From Actinomycetes bacterium (GTDB lineage Bacteria; Actinomycetota; Acidimicrobiia; Acidimicrobiales; Palsa-688): a stretch of DNA of 57,652 nt. Under the pieces are notes generated by a model. The model did no database searches and had not been told where the DNA came from. It worked only from the letters and a program-made list of their open reading frames with translations. Position numbers and translations under genes: made by a program. Positions 19,488 through 29,304 of the stretch are shown here, in pieces. Within the stretch, counting starts at the first letter, position 1; the number at the start of each line of letters is the position of its first letter. The stretch covers positions 1 through 57,652 of the forward strand of contig JAJZNG010000194.1 in assembly GCA_021847945.1 (NCBI GenBank), read 5' to 3'.

Positions 19488-20657
19488 TCAAGCCGCACCG
19501 AGCACCGCCATCCCCGCCGGCGGGCGCAACACTCCCGGCGCACGCTCTCCAACGGCCATCTCGTAGACCGCCACATGCTGGGCGACCATGCGATCGACCG
19601 AGAAGTGCTCCTCGACCCGAGCCCGGCACGCGGCACGGTCAATCTCGTGGATCCGGCCGAGTGCGTCTACGAGACCGGACCGTCCGTGACGGACGAAGCC
19701 GACCACGCCGTCCTCGACGATCTCGGGCGCGGCCCCGTAATCCGACGAGACTACCGGCGTACCGCACGCCAGCGCCTCGATCATGACCATGCCGAACGGC
19801 TCCGGCCACACTATCGGGTTTAGCAGGCAGTCCGCCCCGCCAAGCAGATCGAGCTTCGCCTGACGGTCGACTTCGCCAACGTAGGTCACGTCAGCGCCGA
19901 GTAGCGGGCGGACAGTCGCCTCGAAGTAGGCGCGCTCCTCCGGTTCGCGCATCTTCGCCGCTATGACGAGGGGCATGCCCGCAGCTCTGGCGATCTGCGC
20001 GGCGAGATGCGGAGCCTTGGTGGGGTGCATCCGTCCGAGAAAGACCGCATAACCCCCGCCGCCCGTTCCGACGGGGAAATCGGCGACGTTCACCCCATGG
20101 TGGATCACGGCGGCAATCTGGACGCCAACGGCACTCGCCGCCTGATCATGCGAGATGGCGATTATAGGAATCCGGCCTGCGATTGCACGGTACAGGTCGA
20201 TAAGCTCTGCGTTGAAAGGCCCATGGTTTGTCGTCACCACAGGGAGCGACGGAAACGCAGCGCTGTAGAGGGGCCCGATCAGAGTGTGATCGTGCACCAC
20301 GTCGAACCCTCGGATCGCATCGTAAGCATGGATAACGTGGCGGATCTCGTCCACCCCGCTTCCAGCGCCCACACCAACCGCGTGCTCGAAAACCGACGAC
20401 GACGGGACCGGACAGGTACTGTCCCCAACGGTACACAACAACACCTCGTGCCCCGCAGCATCAAGCCCCCGAGCAAGACCGTCAAGCACGTTCTCCGTCC
20501 CACCGTAGGCCGGTGGAGGCACAGGTAACCACGGAGGCGCAACGATCGCGATCCGCAGGCGACGATTATCAAGGCCCACCCGATGCTCAGCGCTGGCCTG
20601 GTGAGAAGACGGCATGGCAGCAGGCGGGCCCGGTAGGACACCCGAGAAGGGCTGCAT
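19488..20657 (-). CDS. GT4-family glycosyltransferase
   Basis: RIAIVAPPWLPVPPPAYGGTENVLDGLARGL...AVFLGRMHPTKAPHLAAQIAR...EPFGMVMIEALACGTPVVSSDYGAAPEIVEDGVVGF. Confidence 0.85.
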   Translation of the reverse strand: MQPFSGVLPGPPAAMPSSHQASAEHRVGLDNRRLRIAIVAPPWLPVPPPAYGGTENVLDGLARGLDAAGHEVLLCTVGDSTCPVPSSSVFEHAVGVGAGSGVDEIRHVIHAYDAIRGFDVVHDHTLIGPLYSAAFPSLPVVTTNHGPFNAELIDLYRAIAGRIPIIAISHDQAASAVGVQIAAVIHHGVNVADFPVGTGGGGYAVFLGRMHPTKAPHLAAQIARAAGMPLVIAAKMREPEERAYFEATVRPLLGADVTYVGEVDRQAKLDLLGGADCLLNPIVWPEPFGMVMIEALACGTPVVSSDYGAAPEIVEDGVVGFVRHGRSGLVDALGRIHEIDRAACRARVEEHFSVDRMVAQHVAVYEMAVGERAPGVLRPPAGMAVLGAA

Positions 20658-20824
20658 TTAGTGGACCGACCGATCTTCCCCCGGACGAGCGAGGGTACGT
20701 TGGCCCGAAGTGAGCCGTATTCAGCCTACCCTCACAGATCTTTAATCCGATCGAATCCTTCACAAGCTAGATCCGGAGGGATTAACGCTGCATCACATGC
20801 CGAACAAGGTGACGGAGCGGGACT

Positions 20825-21007
20825 CTACTTCTCGTTCACACCCAGAGCATCTTTGACTTTTTCGCCGGCTTGTTTGATGTTGCCCTTGGCCTTGTCGGAC
20901 GTCCCCTCGGCTTCGAGATCGTCTTTGCCGGTCGCCTTACCCGCCGTCTCTTCGGCCTTGCCTCTCAGTTCTTGAGCTTTGTTCTTCACCTTATCAGTAA
21001 ATCCCAT
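20825..21007 (-). CDS. CsbD-family stress protein
   Basis: MGFTDKVKNKAQELRGKAEETAGKATGKDDLEAEGTSDKAKGNIKQAGEKVKDALG. Confidence 0.9.
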   Translation of the reverse strand: MGFTDKVKNKAQELRGKAEETAGKATGKDDLEAEGTSDKAKGNIKQAGEKVKDALGVNEK

Positions 21008-21540
21008 GGTCTTTCTCCCTACTATTCTCTAATTGATATTGGACGCGGAAGGCGACACGTCGTCATCTCCCGCCTAAAGTACTCACGTTCAAATCCACCG
21101 ATCTGCTCGAGCAGTACCGGGGCGCTTGGCGGCCACACCTGACCCTCCCCGGTATTGACGCACTCGACCGCACTTGGGAGCTTGTGTGATGACCATAATA
21201 GCAACAATCGTCAACTCCACGATACCTTACCGAGTCGAGGACCGCAGGGTGAACTCGGCTGAGCCGATGCGCTGCACCTAGCCACTTCGCCTGTTGGATT
21301 GGTGAGAAGGGCCAACGAGATGATCACCTGCTGGCGCGGAACCATCAATCGCGGGGCCCGTCGGGGCTCATCCATCGCTACACCCCGTACGCACCAGGCG
21401 AGACGCCCCGAAACACCCTGTAGTGATGGGGAACGGTCGAGACGACACAATTATCGAGCAAAGCGAATGTTGGCGTGCCGGTAGGGACCGATACATGGCC
21501 AGACTGACCTTGGCAATAGTCAATCAGAGGAGATATTTGG

Positions 21541-22242
21541 ATGAGTAAGGTACTTTTTGTGGTTACCGGTGCTAGGTACTGGACTCTCGCCGATGGCTCT
21601 AGGCACCCGACTGGCTATTGGGCAGAGGAGTTGGTCCAGCCCTACCTATCGTTTAGCAGAGCTGGGTTCGAGATTGTTGTGGCTACCCCTGGGGGGAGTA
21701 TTCCAGTTGTGGACAAGGCTAGCCTTGCGCCAGCGGCGAATGGCGGCGATTCGAGTGCAGCTGTACTTGCAGAGCAACTTGAGGCAATCAAGGAGTTGCA
21801 AGGTCCTATCGCCTTGGACAAGGTCAACCTCTCTGAGTTTGCCACGGTGTTCTATCCAGGTGGGCACGGTCCTATGGAGGACCTATCTAGCGATAGCTGC
21901 TCGGCTCAGCTCCTGGCAGCAACCCTCAGTTCAGGCAAGCCACTTGGGCTCGTCTGCCACGCTCCGGCCGCACTGCTAGCAACCGAGGATGCGGTGGGCT
22001 CGTCTCCGTTCGCTGGATACCGGCTGACCGGTTTCACTAATGCAGAGGAGATCCAGACAGGACTTGCCGACAAAGCCAAGTGGCTTTTACAGGATAGCTT
22101 CGTTGCCATGGGAGCCACCTTCGAGGAGGCGTCTCCGTGGTCCGAACATATCGTTGTCGACCGGAATCTACACACCGGCCAGAACCCGGCGTCTGCCGGA
22201 CCGCTCGCCGACGAGATCGTCAACACCCTCACAAGATACTAA
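21541..22242 (+). CDS. DJ-1/PfpI-family protein (type 1 glutamine amidotransferase-like)
   Basis: TGYWAEELVQPYLSFSRAGFEIVVATPGG...TVFYPGGHGPMEDL...GLVCHAPAAL. Confidence 0.9.
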   Translation: MSKVLFVVTGARYWTLADGSRHPTGYWAEELVQPYLSFSRAGFEIVVATPGGSIPVVDKASLAPAANGGDSSAAVLAEQLEAIKELQGPIALDKVNLSEFATVFYPGGHGPMEDLSSDSCSAQLLAATLSSGKPLGLVCHAPAALLATEDAVGSSPFAGYRLTGFTNAEEIQTGLADKAKWLLQDSFVAMGATFEEASPWSEHIVVDRNLHTGQNPASAGPLADEIVNTLTRY

Positions 22243-22447
22243 GAGCTGCGTTGAAGATTTGTCCTAGTGGATGACCGTGGCACGCCGAGCGCAGTCTGTT
22301 TTGGCACTGCAAAAGCCCAGCTGGACGGCCAAGCCGCCAGGAACTTCTTGCACCTGGCTGCCCCGTACCTGGCGTCGTCGTGCAGCTCGGGCAGCGTGCT
22401 GAGTGTTGGACCCAGCCCGGCGGCCGCGACCTACTTGGACTCACCGC

Positions 22448-23092
22448 TCACTGTGAGTCCGCGACGCCAGTATTCACCAGCTCTTCCGCTTGATCTTTGG
22501 TGATGTTCAGGCGGATAGCGCCCTCCAAGTCCGCCACCGACGTGGCTGGTATCGCAAGACTCTTGCGTCCCCAAAGATGCCCTTCTTGAAGAAGCACGTG
22601 AGTGAGATAGTGGTTTGCGAGGTCGACACGGACGCCCCGGAGATGCCCGATGGCACCGTCGACGGCTTGAACGGTGACTGCACGCACACCGACCGCGTTA
22701 GGCGGGAGAGAGTCGTAGACGACCGGATCGAAAGCGTCGCTCTTACCCCCGCCGAGCACACCGAAGCTACTCCTGTTCACATACGACCCTGGGACAGCTT
22801 GGCCAAGGCCGTAACCCCCGTAACCACCGTTGCTTCCCGGAAGCAACCCGGTCCTCTCGCCGCGTTCGAGCTTTTCGAAGTCCGTCAGGCTGCAGGCCAG
22901 CACGATCTGCTCAGCGACGGTGTCCAGCAGGCGAAGAGGTACGAGCCGACCGAGACCGCTACGGTGAAATGGCTCGACGACAAGATAGGTGACCACCAGC
23001 GTTGAGGAATCAACGACGACTTCCGTCAGGTGACCGCACTTTCCGTCGGTGCATTCAACCTCGGTGCCTAGCGTGAGTTCAATAATTGCCAT
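22448..23092 (-). CDS. PRC-barrel domain protein, paralogue 2
   Basis: TLGTEVECTDGKCGHLTEVVVDSSTLVVTYLVVEPF...GHLRGVRVDLANHYLTHVLLQEGHLWGRKSLAIPATSV. Confidence 0.85.
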   Translation of the reverse strand: MAIIELTLGTEVECTDGKCGHLTEVVVDSSTLVVTYLVVEPFHRSGLGRLVPLRLLDTVAEQIVLACSLTDFEKLERGERTGLLPGSNGGYGGYGLGQAVPGSYVNRSSFGVLGGGKSDAFDPVVYDSLPPNAVGVRAVTVQAVDGAIGHLRGVRVDLANHYLTHVLLQEGHLWGRKSLAIPATSVADLEGAIRLNITKDQAEELVNTGVADSQ

Positions 23093-23262
23093 CTGTTGTC
23101 CTTAGGTTTGCTGAGCATCACAGCTGTCGAAATGGCGCAGTTGCTAGTGGAGCGTCAATGACCCTACCGCAGCGTATCGACCAAAGCGAGCGCACTAAGG
23201 AGGAAATTGCGAGGATCGTCGTGACCTCAGCGCAGCCGCACGTTAGAGCCTGATCTCGTTGG

Positions 23263-23625
23263 TCAGGGCCGTACGTAAGCCCAGCCGTCGTGTTGGCGTC
23301 GCACGAGATGTGATATCCCCGCAGGGATCACGGTGAGACCCGGCATGAGATCCGTGCCAGAAAGGCTGGCAGCGACCATCGAGTTGTTGCAAGCGAGGAG
23401 GAGGACGCCTCGGGTCCTAAGCATCGAGAGGTCGGGCACCAGTCCCGACGTTGCAGTCACTGCCAAGATCACCGGACCGTTGAACACGATCTCGACTTCC
23501 GCTCTTTGGCTGCCTAGGTCGTCGAGCAGGTTGGATACGTCGCAGAGAGCAAGCTACTGACGTTCGGCATTAGACTCGTCGATGTGGACCACCACGCGCA
23601 CGGAGTTATCGGGGTTTGCGGTCAT
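23263..23625 (-). pseudogene. DsrE-family-like gene interrupted by an in-frame TAG
   Basis: MTANPDNSVRVVVHIDESNAERQ-[TAG 23554-23556]-LALCDVSNLLDDLGSQRAEVEIVFNGPVILAVTATSG...GVLLLACNNSMVAASLSGTDLMPGLTVIPAGISHLVRRQHDGWAYVRP*, one continuous frame. Confidence 0.65.
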
Positions 23626-23649
23626 CCATCGAACTCTACCCGCTCCTCC

Positions 23650-23953
23650 CATGATCCGAGATGCTGTCGCATCAAAGGACCCAGTGCAGCGGCACCGCTT
23701 CGACCAGCATGGCAGCGAGCTAGACAGGGCAGGCTCCAACCTTCGGCTAGTCCAAGGCGCCGGGCGCCTCATACACGGAGGCGGCTACATCGACCTTGAG
23801 GTCGCCTGCATGTTCAGGTCTCTCGGCAGCGGAGTAATCGGGATCGAAGGACGTCCCGAACTGGTAGCCGGCTTGGACCACGACTTCGTTTCTCTAGCAG
23901 CGCGTTGTCACCCAAACAGGTCTTGCACCGCGAAGGCTGCGGATATACAATGA
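23650..23953 (+). pseudogene. Remnant of a pyridine nucleotide-disulfide oxidoreductase (dihydrolipoamide dehydrogenase-like), internally deleted
   Basis: LRLVQGAGRLIHGGGYIDLEVACMFRSLGSGVIGIEGRPELVAGLDHDFVSLAAR resembles two separate segments of that family joined together. Confidence 0.5.
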
Positions 23954-24065
23954 GGGTGTATTAGCGGCAATCTCCCTTGGGGACTTCGCCGTCGACATCG
24001 TTGCTCCAGACCTTGGTGATGTCAGCGCCTAGCGTCCTTCGCCCGACGTGCACTCAGGAGAAAAG

Positions 24066-25413
24066 GGCGCTTCCGGGTTTTGAGTGGGTGAATCACACGA
24101 ACAGATGTTCGCTAGAACGACGTCGGGGTCCTCGGCAACGATGGCAAGATGCGTGACACCGAGCTCTACCGCCACCTGTTGGGACTCGTCGCCCCCTGGG
24201 AGGTGAGTCGGGTCGAGCTCTCGGTCGGCGGGGGTCGGGTGGACGTGTGGGCCGAGCATCCGAAGGGCACTCGGTTCGCTTGCCCCGAATGCGGTGCAGA
24301 ACTGGCCGTCTATGACCACGCCGAGGAACGAGCCTGGCGTCATCTCGACAGCTGCGCGTTCTTGACCTACCTGCACGCCCGCCCTCCTCGCGTCAGCTGC
24401 GCCGACCATGGAGTCCGGCAGGTGGCCCTCCCGTGGGCCGAACCGATGAGCCGCTTCACCGTGCTCTTCGAGCGTCTGGCGATCGACGTGCTGCAAGAGT
24501 GTGACGTCGAAGGCGCGGCCCGGCTCCTGCGGCTCAGCTGGGACGAGGCGTGGCACCTGATGGACCGTGCGGTCGCACGAGGGCTCGAGCGAAAGCCCCA
24601 CGTCGTCCCGGCCCGTATCGGTGTCGACGAGAAGGCAGCAGGCCGGGGCCAGGACTACATCACCGTCGTGTCGAACATCGACACCGGCACGGTCGAACAC
24701 CTTGCCGACGAACGGCGTCAGACCAGCTTGGACGGCTTCTTCGAGAAGTTCAGCACTGAGGAGCGCGAAGGCATCGAGGCAGTGGCGATGGACATGTGGG
24801 ACCCCTACATCGCCTCTGCGCGCGAGCACCTTGCCGACGCGGACCAAAAGATCGTCTTCGACCGCTACCACCTCATGAAGTACCTCACCGGAGCCGTCGA
24901 CACCGTGCGCAAGCAGGAGAACCGGGCCCTCGCTGCTACAGGAGACAAGAGCCTTTCGGGGACGAAGTACCTCTGGCTCTACTCGGCGGAGAACCTCCCC
25001 GAGCGCCACCAGGACCGGTTCGCCGCCCTTCGAGGCGGCGACCTGAAGACCGCGCGGGCGTGGGCGATCAAAGAGAGCCTGCGGCACTTCTGGCTCTACA
25101 AGCGCAGGGGCTGGGGGGAGAAGCACTTCCGGCGCTGGTACTTCTGGGCAACGCACTCGCGTCTGCAGCCGGTGATCGACGCGGCACGCACCCTAAAGCG
25201 CCACAAGGCGGGGCTGATGAGCTACTTCGCCCACCGGGTCACCAACGCCGGCGCCGAAGGCCTCAACAGCCGCATCCAGGCGATCCGGGTCTCCGCTCGC
25301 GGCTATCGCAACCGCGAGCACTTCAAGACCGCCATCTGGTTCCATCTCGGCGGACTCGAGCTCGACCCGACCACCCCGTGACCTGGGCTACCCACGGAGA
25401 ACCCGGAAGCGCC
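24066..25413 (+). mobile_element. ISL3-type insertion sequence, 1348 bp, with TIRs and an 8-bp TSD
   Basis: TIRs GGCGCTTCCGGGTTtTgaGTGGGT / GGCGCTTCCGGGTTcTccGTGGGT; exact direct repeat GAGAAAAG at 24058-24065 and 25414-25421. Confidence 0.95.
24149..25381 (+). CDS. ISL3-family transposase
   Basis: ACPECGAELAVYDHAEERAWRHLDSCAFLTYLHARPPRVSC...IGVDEKAAGRGQDYITVV...DRYHLMKYLTGAVD...EGLNSRIQAIRVSARGYRNREHFKTAI. Confidence 0.9.
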   Translation: MRDTELYRHLLGLVAPWEVSRVELSVGGGRVDVWAEHPKGTRFACPECGAELAVYDHAEERAWRHLDSCAFLTYLHARPPRVSCADHGVRQVALPWAEPMSRFTVLFERLAIDVLQECDVEGAARLLRLSWDEAWHLMDRAVARGLERKPHVVPARIGVDEKAAGRGQDYITVVSNIDTGTVEHLADERRQTSLDGFFEKFSTEEREGIEAVAMDMWDPYIASAREHLADADQKIVFDRYHLMKYLTGAVDTVRKQENRALAATGDKSLSGTKYLWLYSAENLPERHQDRFAALRGGDLKTARAWAIKESLRHFWLYKRRGWGEKHFRRWYFWATHSRLQPVIDAARTLKRHKAGLMSYFAHRVTNAGAEGLNSRIQAIRVSARGYRNREHFKTAIWFHLGGLELDPTTP

Positions 25414-25428
25414 GAGAAAAGGAGCGAT

Positions 25429-25473
25429 ATGGATATTCTTCTGTACCCACAAGAGAAGAGAGACATATGGTGA
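25429..25473 (+). CDS. Putative 14-aa leader ORF MDILLYPQEKRDIW
   Basis: ATG directly after GGAGCGAT; overlaps the PRC-barrel start (ATGGTGA). Confidence 0.4.
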   Translation: MDILLYPQEKRDIW

Positions 25474-26138
25474 GCGAGGCGGCACAGTTCACTATAGGAA
25501 ACGACGTCTCGTGCACTGACGGCGCCTGCGGCAGACTGGACCGTGTGGTCGTCGACCCGGTAGCCCGGACACTTACCCACCTTGTAGTCGAAGCGAAACA
25601 CCGACAGGGCAAGGGTCATCTCGTTCCGATCGCACTTGCGACTTGTTCTGACGCCGAGATCCAATTGAGTTGCACCATTGCTCAGTTCGATAACTTCGAG
25701 AGGGCCGAGGAGACCAGGTTCCTTCCAGGAGCGCGGGGCCATTGGAGCTACGGTCAGGATCAGATGATCTCCCATGCCTACTATGGGCTAGGCATGGGAG
25801 GCGGCGGGTTGGGAATGGGAGGTATCGGGCTGGGAGGAATCGCTGCAGGTTCCCAGCTGATCACCTCTGACAACGTGCCAGCCGGCGAGGTAGAAGTACA
25901 CCGAAGCGATCCTGTCTACGCCAAGGATGGCCCAATCGGCAAAGTACAAGGCTTGGTCATCGATCCCAGCAACCATCACGTGACCCACGTCCTGCTTAAC
26001 GAAGGGCACCTGTGGGGCAAGAAGAGGGTCGCGATCCCAATCGGGGCCGTCACCCGAGTGGACGACGGCGTCAAGCTCAACCTAACCAAGGACGAAGTGC
26101 GTGACCTGCCACCGGTAAATCTAGCCGACCAGGAGTAA
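25467..26138 (+). CDS. PRC-barrel domain protein, paralogue 3
   Basis: FTIGNDVSCTDGACGRLDRVVVDPVARTLTHLVVEAKH...GKVQGLVIDPSNHHVTHVLLNEGHLWGKKRVAIPIGAV. Confidence 0.85.
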   Translation: MVSEAAQFTIGNDVSCTDGACGRLDRVVVDPVARTLTHLVVEAKHRQGKGHLVPIALATCSDAEIQLSCTIAQFDNFERAEETRFLPGARGHWSYGQDQMISHAYYGLGMGGGGLGMGGIGLGGIAAGSQLITSDNVPAGEVEVHRSDPVYAKDGPIGKVQGLVIDPSNHHVTHVLLNEGHLWGKKRVAIPIGAVTRVDDGVKLNLTKDEVRDLPPVNLADQE

Positions 26139-26426
26139 CCACCAAAGCGGGGTTGTCCAGCGTCTGGCTTTGGCGCGGAGGTTCCACTGCGACGCGAAGC
26201 AATACCGGCAGGCTTCTAGGCTGATGTGAGAGGAGCGTGCGGTGGCAGACGACACCGCGGGCCAGCTGGCGAGCGCCCGATGCTGTAGCGGGCATCAGAG
26301 CGTCCTCAGTGCTCATCGATACGCGTCGGGTCAGCACGGTCAGCTCGGCATTGCTGGGGCAGCGCGTCAGAGTGCGAAGCTGCCGGCGGATCCGCTTTGG
26401 CGAACTAGCGGCCGGAGCGTGACATC

Positions 26427-27911
26427 ATGGTATATGGTCAACTCTTCTGTCGCCGCGTCTTGAGCAATCTCCGGGTTCTGGTCACGGGGGCGTCGGGTTA
26501 CGTCGGTGGCCGCCTGGTCCCGGCGTTGCTTAAGCAGGGGGCTGAGGTGCGCTGCCTGGCCCGGACCCCAGCGAAACTGGACGCCGCCCCCTGGAGGGGT
26601 TCGGTAGAAGTCGCCCAGGGTGATGTCGGCGGGGCCCTAGGCGAAGCCATGAAGGACGTGGACGTGGCGGTCTACCTCGTCCATTCGATCGGGCAGGGGA
26701 CCGGGTGGGCGGATCGCGAGCAGCGTGACGCCGCGAACTTCGCCCGCGCCGCAGCCGGCGCAGACGTGCGGCGAATCGTCTACCTCGGAGGGCTCGGACG
26801 GGACGGGGACGCTCTGAGCCGCCACCTGCAGAGCCGACACGATGTCGGCCGCTTGCTGGCGTCGACGGGGGTCAAGGTCGTCGAGCTGCGCGCCGGGGTG
26901 ATAATCGGATCCGGCTCGGCGAGCTTCGAAATGTTGCGTTATCTGGTCGAGGTGCTCCCTGTGATGGTGACGCCCCGTTGGGTGGAGACAAGGTGCCAGC
27001 CGATCGCTATTGCCGACATCGTCAATCTCCTAGTGGACGCCGTAGGCCGCGCAGGAGACCCCGGCGGCGTATACGAGGTGGGCGGCCCTGATGTCGTGAC
27101 GTACGCCGAGATGATGGCGACTTACGCCGATATTGCCGGGCTGGCACGTCGGCGCCTCATTCGCGTGCCGTTGCTCACGCCCGGGCTCTCCTCACACTGG
27201 GTCGGCCTGGTCACACCCGTTCCGGTGCCACTGGCTCGCGAGCTGGTCGAGTCTCTCGTCAACGAGGTGACCGTGCAGGGACGGCCGGCCAGCGAAGCCT
27301 TCTCGATCTCGCCGATGGGTCTGCGGGAGGCGATCCGCCGGGCGCTGGCGGCGACTCGTGACGACAATGTTCCTACATCCTTCGTCGACGCAGACCTCGT
27401 CCATTTCCGGCCCGCGACCACGGACCCGGACTGGTCCGGCGGCACCGTCCTCAAGGACGTCCGTAGCGCAGTGGCCACCGCCGACCCCGATCAGGTGTTT
27501 GCCTGTTTGGAGCAGATTGGCGGTGAGAAGGGCTGGTACAGCGGCGAGTGGCTGTGGCGCGTCCGCGGTGTGACGGACCAGCTCTTAGGCGGTCCAGGCT
27601 TGCGCCGGGGCCGTCGAGCGACCCTACGGGTCGGCGAGGCCCTCGACTTCTGGCGGGTCGAGGATCTAGCTCAGGGGCGGCGTCTGAGCCTCCACGCCGA
27701 GATGCGCCTCCCCGGCGAGGCCTGGCTGAGCTGGGACCTCGAACCGGTCAAGGGCGGGACCAAGGTCACCCAGACCGCCCTGTTCCGGCCGCGGGGGCTC
27801 CTAGGCCGCCTGTACTGGCTCGGCGTCGCCCCGTTCCACCGCTTCGTCTTCCCGGGGATGCTGGCCGGGCTTGTCGCGGACGCGGAAGCGTCCGCCCGGC
27901 GCCAGCCCTAA
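26427..27911 (+). CDS. SDR/NAD(P)H-binding epimerase-like protein with C-terminal DUF2867-like domain
   Basis: RVLVTGASGYVGGRLVPALLKQGAEVRCLAR; C-terminal YSGEWLWRVRGVTDQLLGGPGLRRGRR...ALDFWRVED. Confidence 0.85.
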   Translation: MVYGQLFCRRVLSNLRVLVTGASGYVGGRLVPALLKQGAEVRCLARTPAKLDAAPWRGSVEVAQGDVGGALGEAMKDVDVAVYLVHSIGQGTGWADREQRDAANFARAAAGADVRRIVYLGGLGRDGDALSRHLQSRHDVGRLLASTGVKVVELRAGVIIGSGSASFEMLRYLVEVLPVMVTPRWVETRCQPIAIADIVNLLVDAVGRAGDPGGVYEVGGPDVVTYAEMMATYADIAGLARRRLIRVPLLTPGLSSHWVGLVTPVPVPLARELVESLVNEVTVQGRPASEAFSISPMGLREAIRRALAATRDDNVPTSFVDADLVHFRPATTDPDWSGGTVLKDVRSAVATADPDQVFACLEQIGGEKGWYSGEWLWRVRGVTDQLLGGPGLRRGRRATLRVGEALDFWRVEDLAQGRRLSLHAEMRLPGEAWLSWDLEPVKGGTKVTQTALFRPRGLLGRLYWLGVAPFHRFVFPGMLAGLVADAEASARRQP

Positions 27912-28430
27912 GCCCATGGCGGATTCGAACCCCCTCTGAGCCCGGCCGGTACACCCCCCTGGCGTTCACCGACAGCCATATCGAGACCAGCATCACCCGA
28001 GGTACCGGCGGTGTCGGTGGCGGATCTCGCCGACCGTTCCGACGAAACTACCCGACGCTAAATCCGGACCTCAGGGGATGAGGGCAAGCAGGTTCTTGGG
28101 CGAGCCAATACCGGAAGTAGCGGCTTTATCACGACTGCTCCGTGCAGACGCCAGGTGTATCCCAATTCACAGTTGCGCTGTCCTCCTAGACCTCGGGGTT
28201 GTGCTCGCTTCTAAGCGAGGAGGTCGGTATCTCACGTTTCTCGGTGCCACTCAGACGGTGATCGCTGGACGAATTAAGGCCAGCACGTCCACGTCTCAGG
28301 TTAGCGAAAGGTTTGCGAGCCTGTATCCGTTTGAACGGGCGAGAAAGCCCACCAAGGCGGCTGGCGACGCGCTCTGGTCACAGTCAGTACTTTCGGCTCT
28401 AGCCGGCTACCCCGCAGAGCCGCATACTTT

Positions 28431-29257
28431 ATGGGAGAGCTCAGTTCCTGCCACTCCCGTTCGTTGGTGTCATCGGTTGGTTCTTCGTGACTAGCGCGCA
28501 TTTCGGCCCGTTCAACGCGTCTGGGGGCAGCCTGTACAGCGGAATCGGCATCGTCGCCGGAGTGGCACTGTTCTCCTTCATCGGCGTGGAGGCCGCTACG
28601 GTAATGGGCCTGGTAGCCCACGCCACTTTGGTCAAGACGGGCTCGCCATTCGTCAACGCCTTCCAGACGATATTCCCGAACGAGGCTTGGGCACCGAAAG
28701 TCATTGCTGCCATTGCTGTCATATCCGGTATCGGAGCCCTCAACGGCTGGACTCTTATCGTGACCGAAACGTCAAGAGCCATAGCCCAAGACGACCTGTT
28801 TCCGAAGCCGTTCGCCTGGGTCGACCGTAACGGCACAGCCTGGTTCGGCATAGTCGTCGGAACGATCCTGCCGTCACTGCTCATGTTCTGGCGCTACGAG
28901 TCCAGCTCCGGACTTACCATCTTCACCTACCTGGTCGACCTCACCGTAGTTACGGTAGCCATTCCCTATTTTATGTCGGCCATCGCCCAACTCACCTACC
29001 TCGTCTCGCGGCGCCGGCGGGTGTCCGGGTGGCTTCTAGCCCGAGACCTAACGGTAGCCGGAATCAGCGTGCTTTTCTCGATGTGGGTGACCTTCGCTTC
29101 GGGCTACCAGGTCGTCTACCAAGCGCTGGTGGTGATCTTGGCCGGCCTCATCCTCTACGCCTTCTTGAACGCCCGCCGGCAACGCCTGTGCGAAGCGTCC
29201 GAGCCGGTGGACAACCCGCAAGCCCAACCGGCGCTCGACCTGACCAAGGCCCCGTGA
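28431..29257 (+). pseudogene. APC-family permease (ArcD-like) lacking its N-terminal part
   Basis: LYGRAQFLPLPFVGVIGWFFVTSAHFGPFNASGGSLYSGIGIVAGVALFSFIGVEAATV...; about 270 aa, first TM helices missing; directly upstream of arcA. Confidence 0.6.
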
Positions 29258-29304
29258 CCGCCGCACGACATGCAACCGAACCCCTTCCAAGAAAGGAACA
29301 AGCC

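Larger units (their letters stand above)
24000..25428 (+). promoter_or_regulatory. Conserved leader element copy E, split by the IS; 73 nt when restored
   Basis: GTTGCTCCAGACCTTGG at 24000-24016; after removal of the IS and one TSD the 3' arm GGAGCGAT falls at the same 73-nt span as copy C. Confidence 0.65.

Noticed and set aside
24029-25156. 375-aa minus-strand ORF opposite the transposase
   Set aside because: Shadow of the ISL3 transposase; crosses the IS left end and has no recognisable domain
27920-28430. 28078-28494 ORF (138 aa) before the permease remnant
   Set aside because: No similarity recognised, and its frame differs from that of the permease; not supported as a gene
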